Source of the DNA: a virus
Length of the DNA stretch: 64,000 bases
Virus record (IMG/VR): IMGVR_UViG_3300009103_000012
Span: 20,395-84,394 of that record
Direction: 5' to 3' (one strand)
Positions within the stretch are counted from its first letter, which is position 1, and every line of letters starts with the position of its first letter. Below the pieces are notes generated by a model. The model saw only the letters and a list, made by a program, of their open reading frames with translations. It was not told where the DNA came from and searched no databases. The position numbers and the translations under genes are program-made. Shown in pieces: positions 8,106 to 16,124 of the stretch.

Positions 8106-8393
8106 TCATTTCTCCTCAGAAGAATCCTTCAGCGTATCATACATTTCGATTACATCAAATACGCTTTCTGCATCTGTACCAACAACTTTTCGTAACTCTT
8201 TGTTTGACTTTTCATCCGCAAGCTTGTCTACTATTTTAACCAAAGCTGGATCTCCGTTAACGAGACGAGAAATAAGACCGTCTACAATCTCTTGCATCGA
8301 TAGCTTTTTTCTAAAAGCGAGCACCCGAAATTCAGCATGGGTTTCAGTAAGAAGATTAAAGTGGACTGACTTCTTTTTAACCCAATTACTCAT
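8106..8393 (-). CDS. Ribbon-helix-helix DNA-binding protein
   Basis: A 95-residue protein. Residues 7-15 (KKSVHFNLL) form the expected DNA-contacting strand and residues 17-46 the two helices, with LSMQEIVDG fitting the helix-helix turn of Arc/CopG/MetJ-type regulators. Such dimers bind operator DNA. The C-terminal 45 residues form an extra acidic helical tail. It overlaps the upstream gene as ATGA. Target unknown; it may regulate phage or host genes. RHH assignment is from pattern only. Confidence 0.65.
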   Translation of the reverse strand: MSNWVKKKSVHFNLLTETHAEFRVLAFRKKLSMQEIVDGLISRLVNGDPALVKIVDKLADEKSNKELRKVVGTDAESVFDVIEMYDTLKDSSEEK

Positions 8394-9049
8394 GGACCAG
8401 CTGCAGCTGTGGCCCCTACCGCAATGGGAACCTGTTCATCATATTCTTCTTGTTTCGCGGCATGGTCTTCTTTCTTTCTAATATCATGACGTGTGGCAAG
8501 GAGTTCTCCAACTTCATCGGCAATCTCTTCACCATACTTGTCTAATAAAAAGCTTCTAGCTTTAGACATAATCAATTCTTCAATGTCAAAAAACGCGTCA
8601 AAGTTTAAGATTAGCCTTGCGGTCTCGGCAGCGAAACGATCTACATCAATCGTAACTTCATCTGCCTCTCTTAACAGCATCCTCTTAAGAGAATAACTTT
8701 CCTCTTGTACTTGAGCGCTCTTAATTGAGTCAGATTCAATATCAATAAAAATAGCCTGAAGTTGATCATCTAAAGACTTACCGAAACGAACCTCATCTTC
8801 TTCTTCAGCTTTTGGACCCTCGTCCTCTTCAGCCTCGCCTCCACCTTCGTCGTCGCCACCTTCTTCTTCACCACCCTCTTCTTCACCACCTTCTTCTTCA
8901 CCACCGAATGGATCATCTCCACCTTCTTCTTCGCCGCCGGCCTCTTCTTCGCCGCCGCCTTCTTCTTCGCCACCAAATGGGTCGTCCTGCTCCAGCAAAG
9001 TACCTTTGTATGCTTTACGAAAATAATCTTTTAGTTGGTCTCTCTTCAT
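8390..9049 (-). CDS. Acidic Gly/Glu-repeat head-type protein
   Basis: A 219-residue protein. The N-terminal basic helix ends GTLLE (Leu18-Leu-Glu20), the shared candidate targeting/protease site, followed by about 50 residues of irregular Gly-Glu repeats (GGEEEGG units with two copies of DDPFGG). The C-terminal 120 residues are helical, with an Asp/Glu-rich lid. It overlaps the next gene by four bases and has a GGGAG site. The basic helix plus acidic repeat suggests a packaged or scaffold-like protein; function unknown. Confidence 0.65.
   Translation of the reverse strand: MKRDQLKDYFRKAYKGTLLEQDDPFGGEEEGGGEEEAGGEEEGGDDPFGGEEEGGEEEGGEEEGGDDEGGGEAEEDEGPKAEEEDEVRFGKSLDDQLQAIFIDIESDSIKSAQVQEESYSLKRMLLREADEVTIDVDRFAAETARLILNFDAFFDIEELIMSKARSFLLDKYGEEIADEVGELLATRHDIRKKEDHAAKQEEYDEQVPIAVGATAAAGP
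8825..8985. repeat. Degenerate Gly-Glu coding repeat
   Basis: Imperfect tandem repeats of TTCTTCTTCGCCGCC/TTCTTCACCACC type on the plus strand encode GGEEE units in the minus-strand gene. Copies differ at third codon positions, so the protein repeat is better conserved than the DNA repeat. Confidence 0.75.
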
Positions 9050-9765
9050 TTTTCGCTCCCTAAGCCGGCTGAAAATAGTTTTGCAAGTTTATCTGCTCTT
9101 TTTACTCGTGCGTTAACAAGCTCCCAATTAAGCTCTTTCATCATCGCGAAAATATACTTTTTACGATCATTAAGATAGTCTCTGAAATATGCTCTTTCCT
9201 GTACTGATAATACAATAATCGGTACAGAGCACATCGGGATCCCTACTTCATTACCATCAATGAATATATTCATATAACGATTTAGAAAGCCATTATACAC
9301 TGTACATACCCATCCATCCCGGGAAGCCATTCCACATGCAATAAAGTCTTTCTGCCAATCTTCAAACGTACCAAAATCACGTGTAAGTCTCATATATGCT
9401 AAACTATCCATTGAAATCTTGGATGTTGGATCTGCTATATTATCGAAATAATAAGCTGAAAGAAATGAGCCATTCATATTGAAGGCCTCCTCCTGCTTAA
9501 TCCCTCTAAACGAAGAGTCTTTAGAATTCGACTCCGATCGGTCAACAGAATCCAGCTTTGCGGAAACGTCATTTAAGGCGTCAACATATTCATGTAAATT
9601 TTCCACATTTGCCTTGATAGCTTTCTCACTAAGCATATCAGTATTAATTTCATAATTCTTTGCTTGGACAACATAAGATTCTGAAAGGGGCTGCTGCGGT
9701 TTCTCTGAGTCCTTATAGAGCGTCTCATTTATCGCTCTCAATATTTCTTTCTCATTTATTGGCAT
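9046..9765 (-). CDS. Superoxide-dismutase-fold protein lacking metal ligands
   Basis: A 239-residue protein. Residues 130-222 follow Fe/Mn superoxide dismutase closely: FGTFEDWQKDF, then DGWVCTVYNG, then LSVQERAYFRDY and ELNWELVNARV. In true enzymes the sequence near 186-197 carries the metal ligands Asp and His (DVWEHAYY); here they are Ser187 and Arg191. The two N-terminal His ligands align to Ala52 and Ser103. The protein therefore probably keeps the fold but not dismutase chemistry. Its N-terminus carries two candidate prohead-protease sites (AINE to Glu14, PLSE to Glu29). A structural or virion-internal role is inferred. Confidence 0.7.
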   Translation of the reverse strand: MPINEKEILRAINETLYKDSEKPQQPLSESYVVQAKNYEINTDMLSEKAIKANVENLHEYVDALNDVSAKLDSVDRSESNSKDSSFRGIKQEEAFNMNGSFLSAYYFDNIADPTSKISMDSLAYMRLTRDFGTFEDWQKDFIACGMASRDGWVCTVYNGFLNRYMNIFIDGNEVGIPMCSVPIIVLSVQERAYFRDYLNDRKKYIFAMMKELNWELVNARVKRADKLAKLFSAGLGSEK

Positions 9766-9767
9766 GT

Positions 9768-10229
9768 TTAATCCACCTCGTATTCTTTTTCAAACTCTTC
9801 TTGATCGATCACAAAAACAACTTCATCCTGTGGCTCTTCATCTGCGATTTGCGCGATTGCTTGAACCTGGGCATCTACATCGACCGGGTCCGATTCAGGA
9901 TCTAATAAATCTGGAATTCGTGGGTCGGCTTCATCTTCATTCAATTGACCCATATCATCTGGTCCGCCTAATACTTCTTCACCACCACCAGGAGGATCAA
10001 AACGTGGTTCTTCTGGTTCACGTAAAATAATCTGAACCTTTCCAGGTTTATCACCTTTTACATGTGCAATTGTGTATTCATACCCAGACTTTTTATGGCG
10101 TACCTTCAGGTCGGGTGCAAGAATTAGATTTCCTCTATCATCAAAAACATCAGACTCGCCCATAACTTCATTCAGGCGATTATTGTACTCAAACTTTAGT
10201 ACCTCTAATAAAAAAGCTGCATCTGCCAT
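9768..10229 (-). CDS. Acidic hypothetical protein with small beta domain
   Basis: A 153-residue protein. Residues 30-70 (ILAPDLKVRHKKSGYEYTI and VQIILREPEE) look like a small SH3-like beta barrel of the kind that follows a ligand or RNA; the last 80 residues are Asp/Glu/Pro-rich and likely disordered. It overlaps the upstream stop as TAATG, so translation is coupled to the large Ala-rich protein before it. No enzyme motif. Function unknown; structural protein likely from context. Confidence 0.6.
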   Translation of the reverse strand: MADAAFLLEVLKFEYNNRLNEVMGESDVFDDRGNLILAPDLKVRHKKSGYEYTIAHVKGDKPGKVQIILREPEEPRFDPPGGGEEVLGGPDDMGQLNEDEADPRIPDLLDPESDPVDVDAQVQAIAQIADEEPQDEVVFVIDQEEFEKEYEVD

Positions 10230-12241
10230 TATTTGCTCCGAATTCCTGCTAACACTTCCCAGCGCGCTGACTCAATTAACATTCCATGACGCCCGAACTT
10301 TCTATCCAGATGGTGGTATACGGTCTTTCGTAACATACCACGAGTGAGTCGAACATTATTTTCTGACGTCACTTTTAACATTTGAGCGGCGATCTGTGGA
10401 ATTAACTCTGAAAGAGAATCAAAATTCTTCTTTGCGAAACGCTTACTCTTCATTAGCGTCTCTTCATGTTCACCACGCCAGATATCAATAGCCGCCTGAA
10501 CCTCACCCTCAATAGCCTTGGCAGCATCTTCTAGAGCGGTATTGACCAAACCCTTTAATCCACCAATACGATCCTTCGCAGTCAGAGATTGTTGAGATGA
10601 TTTTGATAATCCACCCATCCAATTATCTAAGGCTGCTGCAACAGCAACGGCAGGTGGGACTTCTTCAGCTGCAGCTTCTTTAGCGGCTGATTCAAGCTCT
10701 GCTTGCGCAGTCTCTTGTTCTTCCTCAGCTTCCTCTTCAGAGGCCGGAGCACCCTCTTCACCTTCAGCTCCTTCTTCACCCGCTGCAATTGCGATGGCTT
10801 TATCTAGAAGCTCTTGGTCATTCACGTCGGTTGCCCATGCTGTTATTTCTTCCTCGCCCGGTTCCAGGCCGGAGGATTTACCTACGGTTGAAAATGCGGC
10901 AATGACATCTTCAAAAGGAATACCCTCTTCTTCCTCAAATAATAGCGTCATTAAGGTACTTTCATGGATTGCAGCTCCGGGACGAGAGTAATGGGCAGCA
11001 AAAATCTTGCTGGCCTCTTCATCACTAAGCATATTCTTTACAAGTTCATCACCACCATCACCCAGGTGTTTGGTACCGAGATCAGCAAGTGCGTCTAAAT
11101 TCTTAAAAGTCGATGCAACTTCCTCATCTGCTGCATCATCAGCTTGGTCAGCAACGTCTGCAACTTGTTCAGGTGTCGCGGCATCAGGACCAGCCCCAAA
11201 CAGCTGAAGGATCAGAGCTACAATCTGTTGCTGTCTTGGTGATAATGCATCAAGCTTACCCCCAATACCAGCTTCAACTGCGGCGGCATCAGATGGCTCT
11301 AAAACTTTTTGTGCTGAGGCGAGCGTTTCTTTTGCAACGTCAGGATTCTTTTTGAGAACCTCAGCGCCTTGTGCTGCAGCTTTCATATCAGCCTTACCAG
11401 ATGCTGCGGCGTCTGCTCCGCCCTGAGCCTGTGCGGCGGCGGCGGATGCTTCGGCTGTCTCTGCACCGATATCTTCTGTCACACCCACAAGCTCTTGCTG
11501 CAATGACTGAAGGTTTATTGCAGCAAACTCCTCAAAGGGAGAAGACATAATAGCTGCTACCACCATATCATCAGCTACAATATTTCCTGAATCATCACCA
11601 CCGAAAAGTTTACCTATAAACCCCATGACCTTCTTAAAGAAGCCACCGCTCTCTGCTTCAGCTTCTTTCGACCCAGCTTCCCATGCCTTATTAAACCAGT
11701 CTGGAACAACATATGTTTTTTCGACAGCTTTCTTAATATCATCAGGTGTTGGAAAGTCTGGTGCGTCGTCGCCGCCTTCGTCAGCTGCATTAGCGAGATC
11801 GCCGACTGTTTTCGTTCCATCTTCAACCTTGGACTTACCAATCTCACCCTTCACAGCCTCGATACACTGGATTAGCGCAGCTGCTTCGCCCATTAGATCT
11901 TGAACGGTTTTCGTTATGTTGGCAGCTGCGTCGGCCCGAGCTTTGGGGTCGGCTTTCTCGTCGTACATGGCATCGCCGCCAGTAATTTCAACACCGCCCA
12001 GTGCATCAACGAGGGCACTCCACTCAGGTGTATCTGGTGTGGCGTCGCCAATCTGGCCAAGAATGGACGTTGCTTGATCTACTGCAGTATTCCACTCTGC
12101 CTTATCTTTATCATCAAGCGCTTCTGTAAGAAGCGTCTCTAACTCACCAGCAGCCAAAAAATGTTCTGCGAATAGATCAACTTGTGTCTTAATAAACGCC
12201 TTCGAGCATTGCTTCGAAAGGTTATGTATAATCCCACTCAT
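10229..12241 (-). CDS. Large Ala/Glu-rich helical protein, probable virion or core protein
   Basis: About 670 residues from ATG at 12241, with GGAG nine bases upstream; the open frame extends to a TTG at 12256. Composition is dominated by Ala, Glu, Asp and Gly with long helical segments and many short acidic linkers, and no enzymatic motif. The C-terminal 100 residues are different: basic and amphipathic (RFAKKNFDSL to the end). Low-complexity helices with a basic end recall phage prohead core or internal proteins, and it opens the run of head-type genes. It is preceded by a 63-base gap with a repeated AGTAAATAT motif. Function inferred only. Confidence 0.6.
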   Translation of the reverse strand: MSGIIHNLSKQCSKAFIKTQVDLFAEHFLAAGELETLLTEALDDKDKAEWNTAVDQATSILGQIGDATPDTPEWSALVDALGGVEITGGDAMYDEKADPKARADAAANITKTVQDLMGEAAALIQCIEAVKGEIGKSKVEDGTKTVGDLANAADEGGDDAPDFPTPDDIKKAVEKTYVVPDWFNKAWEAGSKEAEAESGGFFKKVMGFIGKLFGGDDSGNIVADDMVVAAIMSSPFEEFAAINLQSLQQELVGVTEDIGAETAEASAAAAQAQGGADAAASGKADMKAAAQGAEVLKKNPDVAKETLASAQKVLEPSDAAAVEAGIGGKLDALSPRQQQIVALILQLFGAGPDAATPEQVADVADQADDAADEEVASTFKNLDALADLGTKHLGDGGDELVKNMLSDEEASKIFAAHYSRPGAAIHESTLMTLLFEEEEGIPFEDVIAAFSTVGKSSGLEPGEEEITAWATDVNDQELLDKAIAIAAGEEGAEGEEGAPASEEEAEEEQETAQAELESAAKEAAAEEVPPAVAVAAALDNWMGGLSKSSQQSLTAKDRIGGLKGLVNTALEDAAKAIEGEVQAAIDIWRGEHEETLMKSKRFAKKNFDSLSELIPQIAAQMLKVTSENNVRLTRGMLRKTVYHHLDRKFGRHGMLIESARWEVLAGIRSK

Positions 12242-12276
12242 GTCTTGGAACTCCAATTAATAATATAGCGCTTACA

Positions 12277-12296
12277 AGTAAATATGGAGTAAATAT
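12277..12296 (-). promoter_or_regulatory. Direct repeat in candidate promoter gap
   Basis: Two copies of plus-strand AGTAAATAT (12277-12285 and 12288-12296) are 11 bases apart, one helical turn, in the gap before the large Ala-rich gene. Related motifs occur in two other gaps. They could be a regulator site or part of a phage promoter. No convincing sigma70 pair is present. Confidence 0.3.
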
Positions 12297-12304
12297 CACT
12301 GGTG

Positions 12305-12724
12305 CTACGTTCTATAGCGCCTAACTGTGACTCCTGCGGACTTAAGTAGGTCAACTCCAGACATATCCCTATATTCTTCGTCAAAAACCACTTCCGAGAT
12401 CCCGCCATTGATCATTGCTTTCGCACACATCTTGCATGGACTAAGAGTCACATACATGATTTTTCTTCCGCGAATATTATAGTCGCACTTCAGCAATGCG
12501 TTAATCTCAGCATGGATCATTCCTGAATTTCCAGGCTCAGTGGACTCCACTTCATTAGGTCCACCAGAATAATTACCGTTATATCCCACGGCAAGAACCT
12601 GTGTATTCTCCTTTGTCACAATAACGGCACCGACCTGATATCGAGGGTCGTAAGATCTACGAGATATGGAATGGGCAAAGCCCATCCATATCTCATCCCA
12701 CTCTGGTCTACCACCCAAGCTCAT
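12305..12724 (-). CDS. dCMP deaminase
   Basis: Converts dCMP to dUMP, feeding thymidylate synthesis. The 139-residue protein has the zinc and catalytic motifs HAE (71-73) and PCKMC (96-100), the N-terminal GAVIV strand of cytidine/deoxycytidylate deaminases, and full family length. In this phage dUMP would be used by ThyX, and the deaminase would also compete for dCMP with the TS-family enzyme upstream. ATG at 12724 has GAGG eight bases upstream and overlaps the methyltransferase gene by 17 bases. T4 and many large phages carry the same enzyme (T4 cd). Confidence 0.93.
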   Translation of the reverse strand: MSLGGRPEWDEIWMGFAHSISRRSYDPRYQVGAVIVTKENTQVLAVGYNGNYSGGPNEVESTEPGNSGMIHAEINALLKCDYNIRGRKIMYVTLSPCKMCAKAMINGGISEVVFDEEYRDMSGVDLLKSAGVTVRRYRT

Positions 12725-13301
12725 TCAAATACCTCTTAAGATTTTCACAACTTTCAACCTCATCACCCCAAGCAGACCAGCCTGGATTCTGATGTCTTGC
12801 AAAAAGCTCCACCTTACTTTGGTCCGGAAACATCTGCTCAATTCGAGCTCGTACTTCATCTGGCTTCTTACTATGCTCTTCGCGGAGGTGCTCAAGATAT
12901 TGTCTTATATTTCTCGCGCCACGGGGACGAGGAATCTTTCCATTCTTCCCAACAAGACAAAGCTCACACTGGGACATTGTATAAAAGCCGGGATTGACTC
13001 GCATTTTATTCCATACAAACCCAACGGTCGCATATTTCAAACCCCAACTTTTTAGAAGCTCGATGCCTTGATCAAGATGAGGATTTGTCACCCACATAAA
13101 TACCAACGCATCCTCATTCATGAGTTTTTGCATTGGAAACTGCTTTAGCTGCTTTAGCTTGAGTGTACCATAATGCTTGCGAGCGCCACCTGTATCACCC
13201 ATTCCAGGCTTACTATGTTGGAGCTGGCCTTTGTAATCCCATGGTGGATCAAGGTAGACAATGTCATACCTCGGACTCGGCTGTGTCAAAAAGTTCTTCA
13301 A
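12708..13301 (-). CDS. MT-A70-family DNA adenine methyltransferase
   Basis: Predicted N6-adenine methyltransferase using S-adenosylmethionine. The catalytic DPPW lies at residues 18-21, followed by the family landmarks MWVTNPHLD, a strand with WNKM, a PRPRGARN loop and a C-terminal LFARHQNPGW. I chose TTG at 13301 because a strong AAGGAG sits seven bases upstream; the longer frame to 13385 would overlap the DHH gene by 122 bases and has no site. Product about 197 residues, a typical single-domain phage MT-A70. It probably protects phage DNA from restriction. Recognition sequence cannot be read from the protein. Confidence 0.88.
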   Translation of the reverse strand: MKNFLTQPSPRYDIVYLDPPWDYKGQLQHSKPGMGDTGGARKHYGTLKLKQLKQFPMQKLMNEDALVFMWVTNPHLDQGIELLKSWGLKYATVGFVWNKMRVNPGFYTMSQCELCLVGKNGKIPRPRGARNIRQYLEHLREEHSKKPDEVRARIEQMFPDQSKVELFARHQNPGWSAWGDEVESCENLKRYLNELGW

Positions 13302-14118
13302 TGTGTTTCTCCTTAGGTAAAGTAAATCCCGCTGCTTTCTTGTGACCGCCGCCGCCAAATTGCTTTGCAATCTCAGAAACATCAACGCTATCGTGAAAAG
13401 CCCTTAAGCTAACCTTCGTTATTTCATCTTCATGATCCCAATACCAGATCATTGCAAAATCACAATCAGGGGCTAAACGAGCACCAATCTCGGACATCCA
13501 GTGAGATGCATTTACTACCAGCACCTCTTTTCCGCCCATCTTACGAGGTTGCGCTTTTTCACAAACTTTTTTGACAACCGTCTTGCTGTATGCAAGAATG
13601 TAAGATCCGCGCTTACACGCATCGTCAAAAACAGAATCATCTTCGAACTTCTCGAACTCCTCAAATTCAAACGGCACCATATCAAATGCTGCGCTGAACT
13701 CTTTGGAATATTCAAGTTTCCACTCCCAGAGATCGCGATCCTGGATATACTTTATGAACTTTGGCGGCTCTTTCCCTGGATGGAAATATTCCCATGCAAG
13801 CATCGCACCGCTCTTCGTCATATCAAACCGAGTATTTGAGATATCGTGAAGCTCGACCATGGCTGATTTGTGGTGATCAATGATCAGTAGATTTTTAGCT
13901 TTCTTTATCATCTTCTTGATCGTTGACTTACCCCAAGAAAAATCAAGAATTACAACGTTTTTTCCTTTTACATCTGGAGGAGTGGTACCATGCTTACATG
14001 CATAATATTCTGCTCGATTTCCAAGTTGTTTCCAAGCAGAGTAAGCTGCGCCGAAACCGTCTGTGCAGTCTGCATGATAAATCACTACGTTAACCGAATT
14101 TGGGTCCATTGAACTCAT
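13264..14118 (-). CDS. DHH/DHHA1 phosphoesterase
   Basis: A 284-residue protein of the DHH superfamily, whose members hydrolyse oligoribonucleotides (NrnA/NrnB) or cyclic dinucleotides. Motifs seen: YHADCTDG (14-21), a LDFS strand near 58-61, the DHH triad (81-83), a distal SGAMLAW, and the DHHA1 signature FGGGGHKKAAG near residue 253. All metal-binding positions look intact. It lacks PAS or GGDEF domains, so it resembles NrnB-type nanoRNases. Possible roles are recycling short RNA or destroying cyclic-dinucleotide alarms of host anti-phage signalling; the latter is speculation. Overlaps the methyltransferase gene by 38 bases. Confidence 0.85.
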   Translation of the reverse strand: MSSMDPNSVNVVIYHADCTDGFGAAYSAWKQLGNRAEYYACKHGTTPPDVKGKNVVILDFSWGKSTIKKMIKKAKNLLIIDHHKSAMVELHDISNTRFDMTKSGAMLAWEYFHPGKEPPKFIKYIQDRDLWEWKLEYSKEFSAAFDMVPFEFEEFEKFEDDSVFDDACKRGSYILAYSKTVVKKVCEKAQPRKMGGKEVLVVNASHWMSEIGARLAPDCDFAMIWYWDHEDEITKVSLRAFHDSVDVSEIAKQFGGGGHKKAAGFTLPKEKHIEELFDTAESEV

Positions 14119-14138
14119 AGTATTCCCGGGATAGATTT

Positions 14139-14579
14139 TTAATTATCATTTTCTTTGTTCGGGTGCACAAAAACATACTTTCCACTTTCATCAACTTCAC
14201 GCCCATAATCGTCTTCCAACCGAACAGGAGAGGAAGAATCAGTACCTGAAGAAATTTCAAAAACAACACTGTCATCCATTGCTGTCAATCGATACGCACA
14301 CCCTGCTTGAACATTTATTATTTCACCAGGTCCCAACGTTACAACTCGAGCAGGATAAAGCACATGATCTAAGAAGTGTCTTTCATCTGCAATTTCAGCA
14401 CTGATCAGACCACTCTGAACATATAAGACTTCTTGTTTCGATCTGTGAAATTTTAAGCTTGTCCGATGACCTGCTCTCAAATGAATTTCTTTGCCGTGGA
14501 AAATACCATTCCACTGGATCTCATAACCCCATGGCTTCTTTGTCGCTGATGATCTTCCTGGCCAAATGCACCTATTCAT
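14139..14579 (-). CDS. Degenerate cupin related to sugar-phosphate isomerases
   Basis: A 146-residue single cupin starting at ATG 14579, which overlaps the epimerase stop as TAATG with GGAG 11 bases upstream. It follows the type II mannose-6-phosphate isomerase / sugar-cupin pattern: KPWGYEI, GHRTSLKFHRSKQE, VQSG, then LGPGEI and AGCAYRL. In catalytic relatives the first motif is HxH...E and the second contains His; here only one His remains in FHRSKQE and the second is Tyr, so metal binding is probably lost. By operon position it should act with the sugar-nucleotide genes, perhaps as a binding protein. Confidence 0.7.
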   Translation of the reverse strand: MNRCIWPGRSSATKKPWGYEIQWNGIFHGKEIHLRAGHRTSLKFHRSKQEVLYVQSGLISAEIADERHFLDHVLYPARVVTLGPGEIINVQAGCAYRLTAMDDSVVFEISSGTDSSSPVRLEDDYGREVDESGKYVFVHPNKENDN

Positions 14580-15583
14580 TAATCGATTAGCTCCCACCAT
14601 TGAAGCGTTTTTCTTAGCCCATCCCAAAATTGCTTACGGGGATGCCAGCCAAGATCTTCGCTAATCTTATTTATACAGCCCAATGTATGCTTAACATCAC
14701 CTGCCCTCTCTGGAGCATGAGTAATGGTTAGGTCAGGAAAATACTCTTCCAGCACTCCTAAAATCTGATTATTCGATACCGACGCACCAGTAGCGACATT
14801 ATACATCTGAAACCCTAAATACGCAGGGTGGTCGGCTGCGGCAATCATGGCTTGAGCAACGTCTTTAACATAAATCATATCTCTCGTCTGCTCACCGTCT
14901 CCATCACTTCGAAGAGGGTCACCATTCTTTATACGAGCACACCATGCTGCAACAGCAGTAGAATATGGAGAATCTCCCAGTTGGCCTGGACCGTATACAT
15001 TAAAGAATCTTAACGCAACAAAATCCATCCCGTAGAGTGTAGTATACATCTCAGCGAATTGCTCAACCACAAGCTTTTGTAATCCGTAAGGAGACGTAGG
15101 ATCCTCCGCTTCTTCTTCTGTCGTTGGTAAACTGGCAACCTCCCCGTAACAAGCAGACGATGATGCAAATACAAATCGTTCTATCTTGTTAATCGCGGCG
15201 GACATTAATTCAATTGTCTTCTGAACATTTGTGTGGGTCGTTAATGCTGGATATTTAACAGAATATTCAACTCGTGGATTCGCAGCGAGGTGAAAAATCA
15301 CGTCATAATCGCCGGCGGCGACACGAGACAAAATCTGTCCTGCTGCAAAATCAGCCGTGATAACTAGAAGCTCGCCAGCCAATGGAATACCGGCTTGCTC
15401 ATCATACAGGTGAAGCATTCCTTCTGTAACTGTACGATGTCGCATACCCTCCAAAGTGGAAAGATCACCATTCGAGAGATCATCGACACCCTCAACATAC
15501 CACCCAGCTTCTACAAGCTGACGTGTCACATGGCTTCCTATAAAACCGCAACACCCCGTCACTAGTGCTTTACGTAAACGCAC
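14579..15583 (-). CDS. UDP-sugar 4-epimerase-like SDR enzyme
   Basis: Extended short-chain dehydrogenase, 334 residues, the usual GalE length. The Rossmann motif GCCGFIG is at 10-16, the catalytic serine in SSSACYG near 141-147, and YGLQK (Tyr166, Lys170) is the YxxxK pair. RFFNVYGPGQ and RDMIYVKDVA are typical of UDP-glucose/UDP-xylose 4-epimerases. I chose GTG at 15583, because GGAGGA lies five bases upstream and inside the longer frame. It may make UDP-galactose for the neighbouring UDP-galactopyranose mutase, or a pentose analogue; substrate cannot be decided from sequence. Confidence 0.85.
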   Translation of the reverse strand: MRLRKALVTGCCGFIGSHVTRQLVEAGWYVEGVDDLSNGDLSTLEGMRHRTVTEGMLHLYDEQAGIPLAGELLVITADFAAGQILSRVAAGDYDVIFHLAANPRVEYSVKYPALTTHTNVQKTIELMSAAINKIERFVFASSSACYGEVASLPTTEEEAEDPTSPYGLQKLVVEQFAEMYTTLYGMDFVALRFFNVYGPGQLGDSPYSTAVAAWCARIKNGDPLRSDGDGEQTRDMIYVKDVAQAMIAAADHPAYLGFQMYNVATGASVSNNQILGVLEEYFPDLTITHAPERAGDVKHTLGCINKISEDLGWHPRKQFWDGLRKTLQWWELID

Positions 15584-15599
15584 AAAATCCTCCAATTCT

Positions 15600-16124
15600 C
15601 TAAATGTTAATTCCTAAAAATATTTTAATCTTTTTGATCTGATTGTTCAAATCCATATCATCAGTTTCTAAAATAAAGCATTCACAGGCTGTCGTTTCTA
15701 CAAAGGCTCTATACAGCTTATCAAGCTTTTCCAGCATTTCTTTCGGCAGGTCATTAGGGTATTGATCATCAATGAGCCCCGAATAATCTTGTCGTAAACA
15801 AATAATAAATTTACCCGCTGCCTCGGAAAAATTCACGTCCATCCAAGATATCGCAGACATATCTGTCTCTCTTTCAAACGCTTCTGCGTATACAAGTTCG
15901 CAAGGGTAAAAGCGATCAAGGATAACTTTCGCGTCGGTTTGCCTCATAAAGTCCATAAGAAATGGACCACCATAACGTAAAAGATTGAGAAAATAATCGG
16001 GTCTATCTAACTCCGTTTCCCACTCTCCAGAATTCTTAAATACAGGAATTCCGGTCTGTCGAGACAACTCAGCAGCAATATTGGATTTTCCGGTCATATC
16101 AGGACCGATGAACGCAATTTTCAT
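15600..16124 (-). CDS. Thymidylate-kinase-like deoxynucleoside monophosphate kinase
   Basis: A 174-residue P-loop kinase. The phosphate-binding loop is GPDMTGKS (7-14), and LDRFYP near residue 90 matches the DR(Y/F) substrate motif of dTMP kinases and deoxynucleoside kinases. It is a little shorter than bacterial dTMP kinase (about 205). It starts with a four-base overlap on the glycosyltransferase gene. In T4, a dNMP kinase (gp1) lifts hydroxymethyl-dCMP toward the triphosphate; a similar role here is an inference from the adjacent TS-family enzyme. A sugar kinase is less likely. Confidence 0.7.
   Translation of the reverse strand: MKIAFIGPDMTGKSNIAAELSRQTGIPVFKNSGEWETELDRPDYFLNLLRYGGPFLMDFMRQTDAKVILDRFYPCELVYAEAFERETDMSAISWMDVNFSEAAGKFIICLRQDYSGLIDDQYPNDLPKEMLEKLDKLYRAFVETTACECFILETDDMDLNNQIKKIKIFLGINI

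Noticed and set aside
9046-9765. Active superoxide dismutase
   Set aside because: All four metal ligands are replaced, so only the fold is claimed.
12708-13385. Longer methyltransferase frame from 13385
   Set aside because: It would overlap the DHH gene by 122 bases; the TTG at 13301 has AAGGAG at the right distance.
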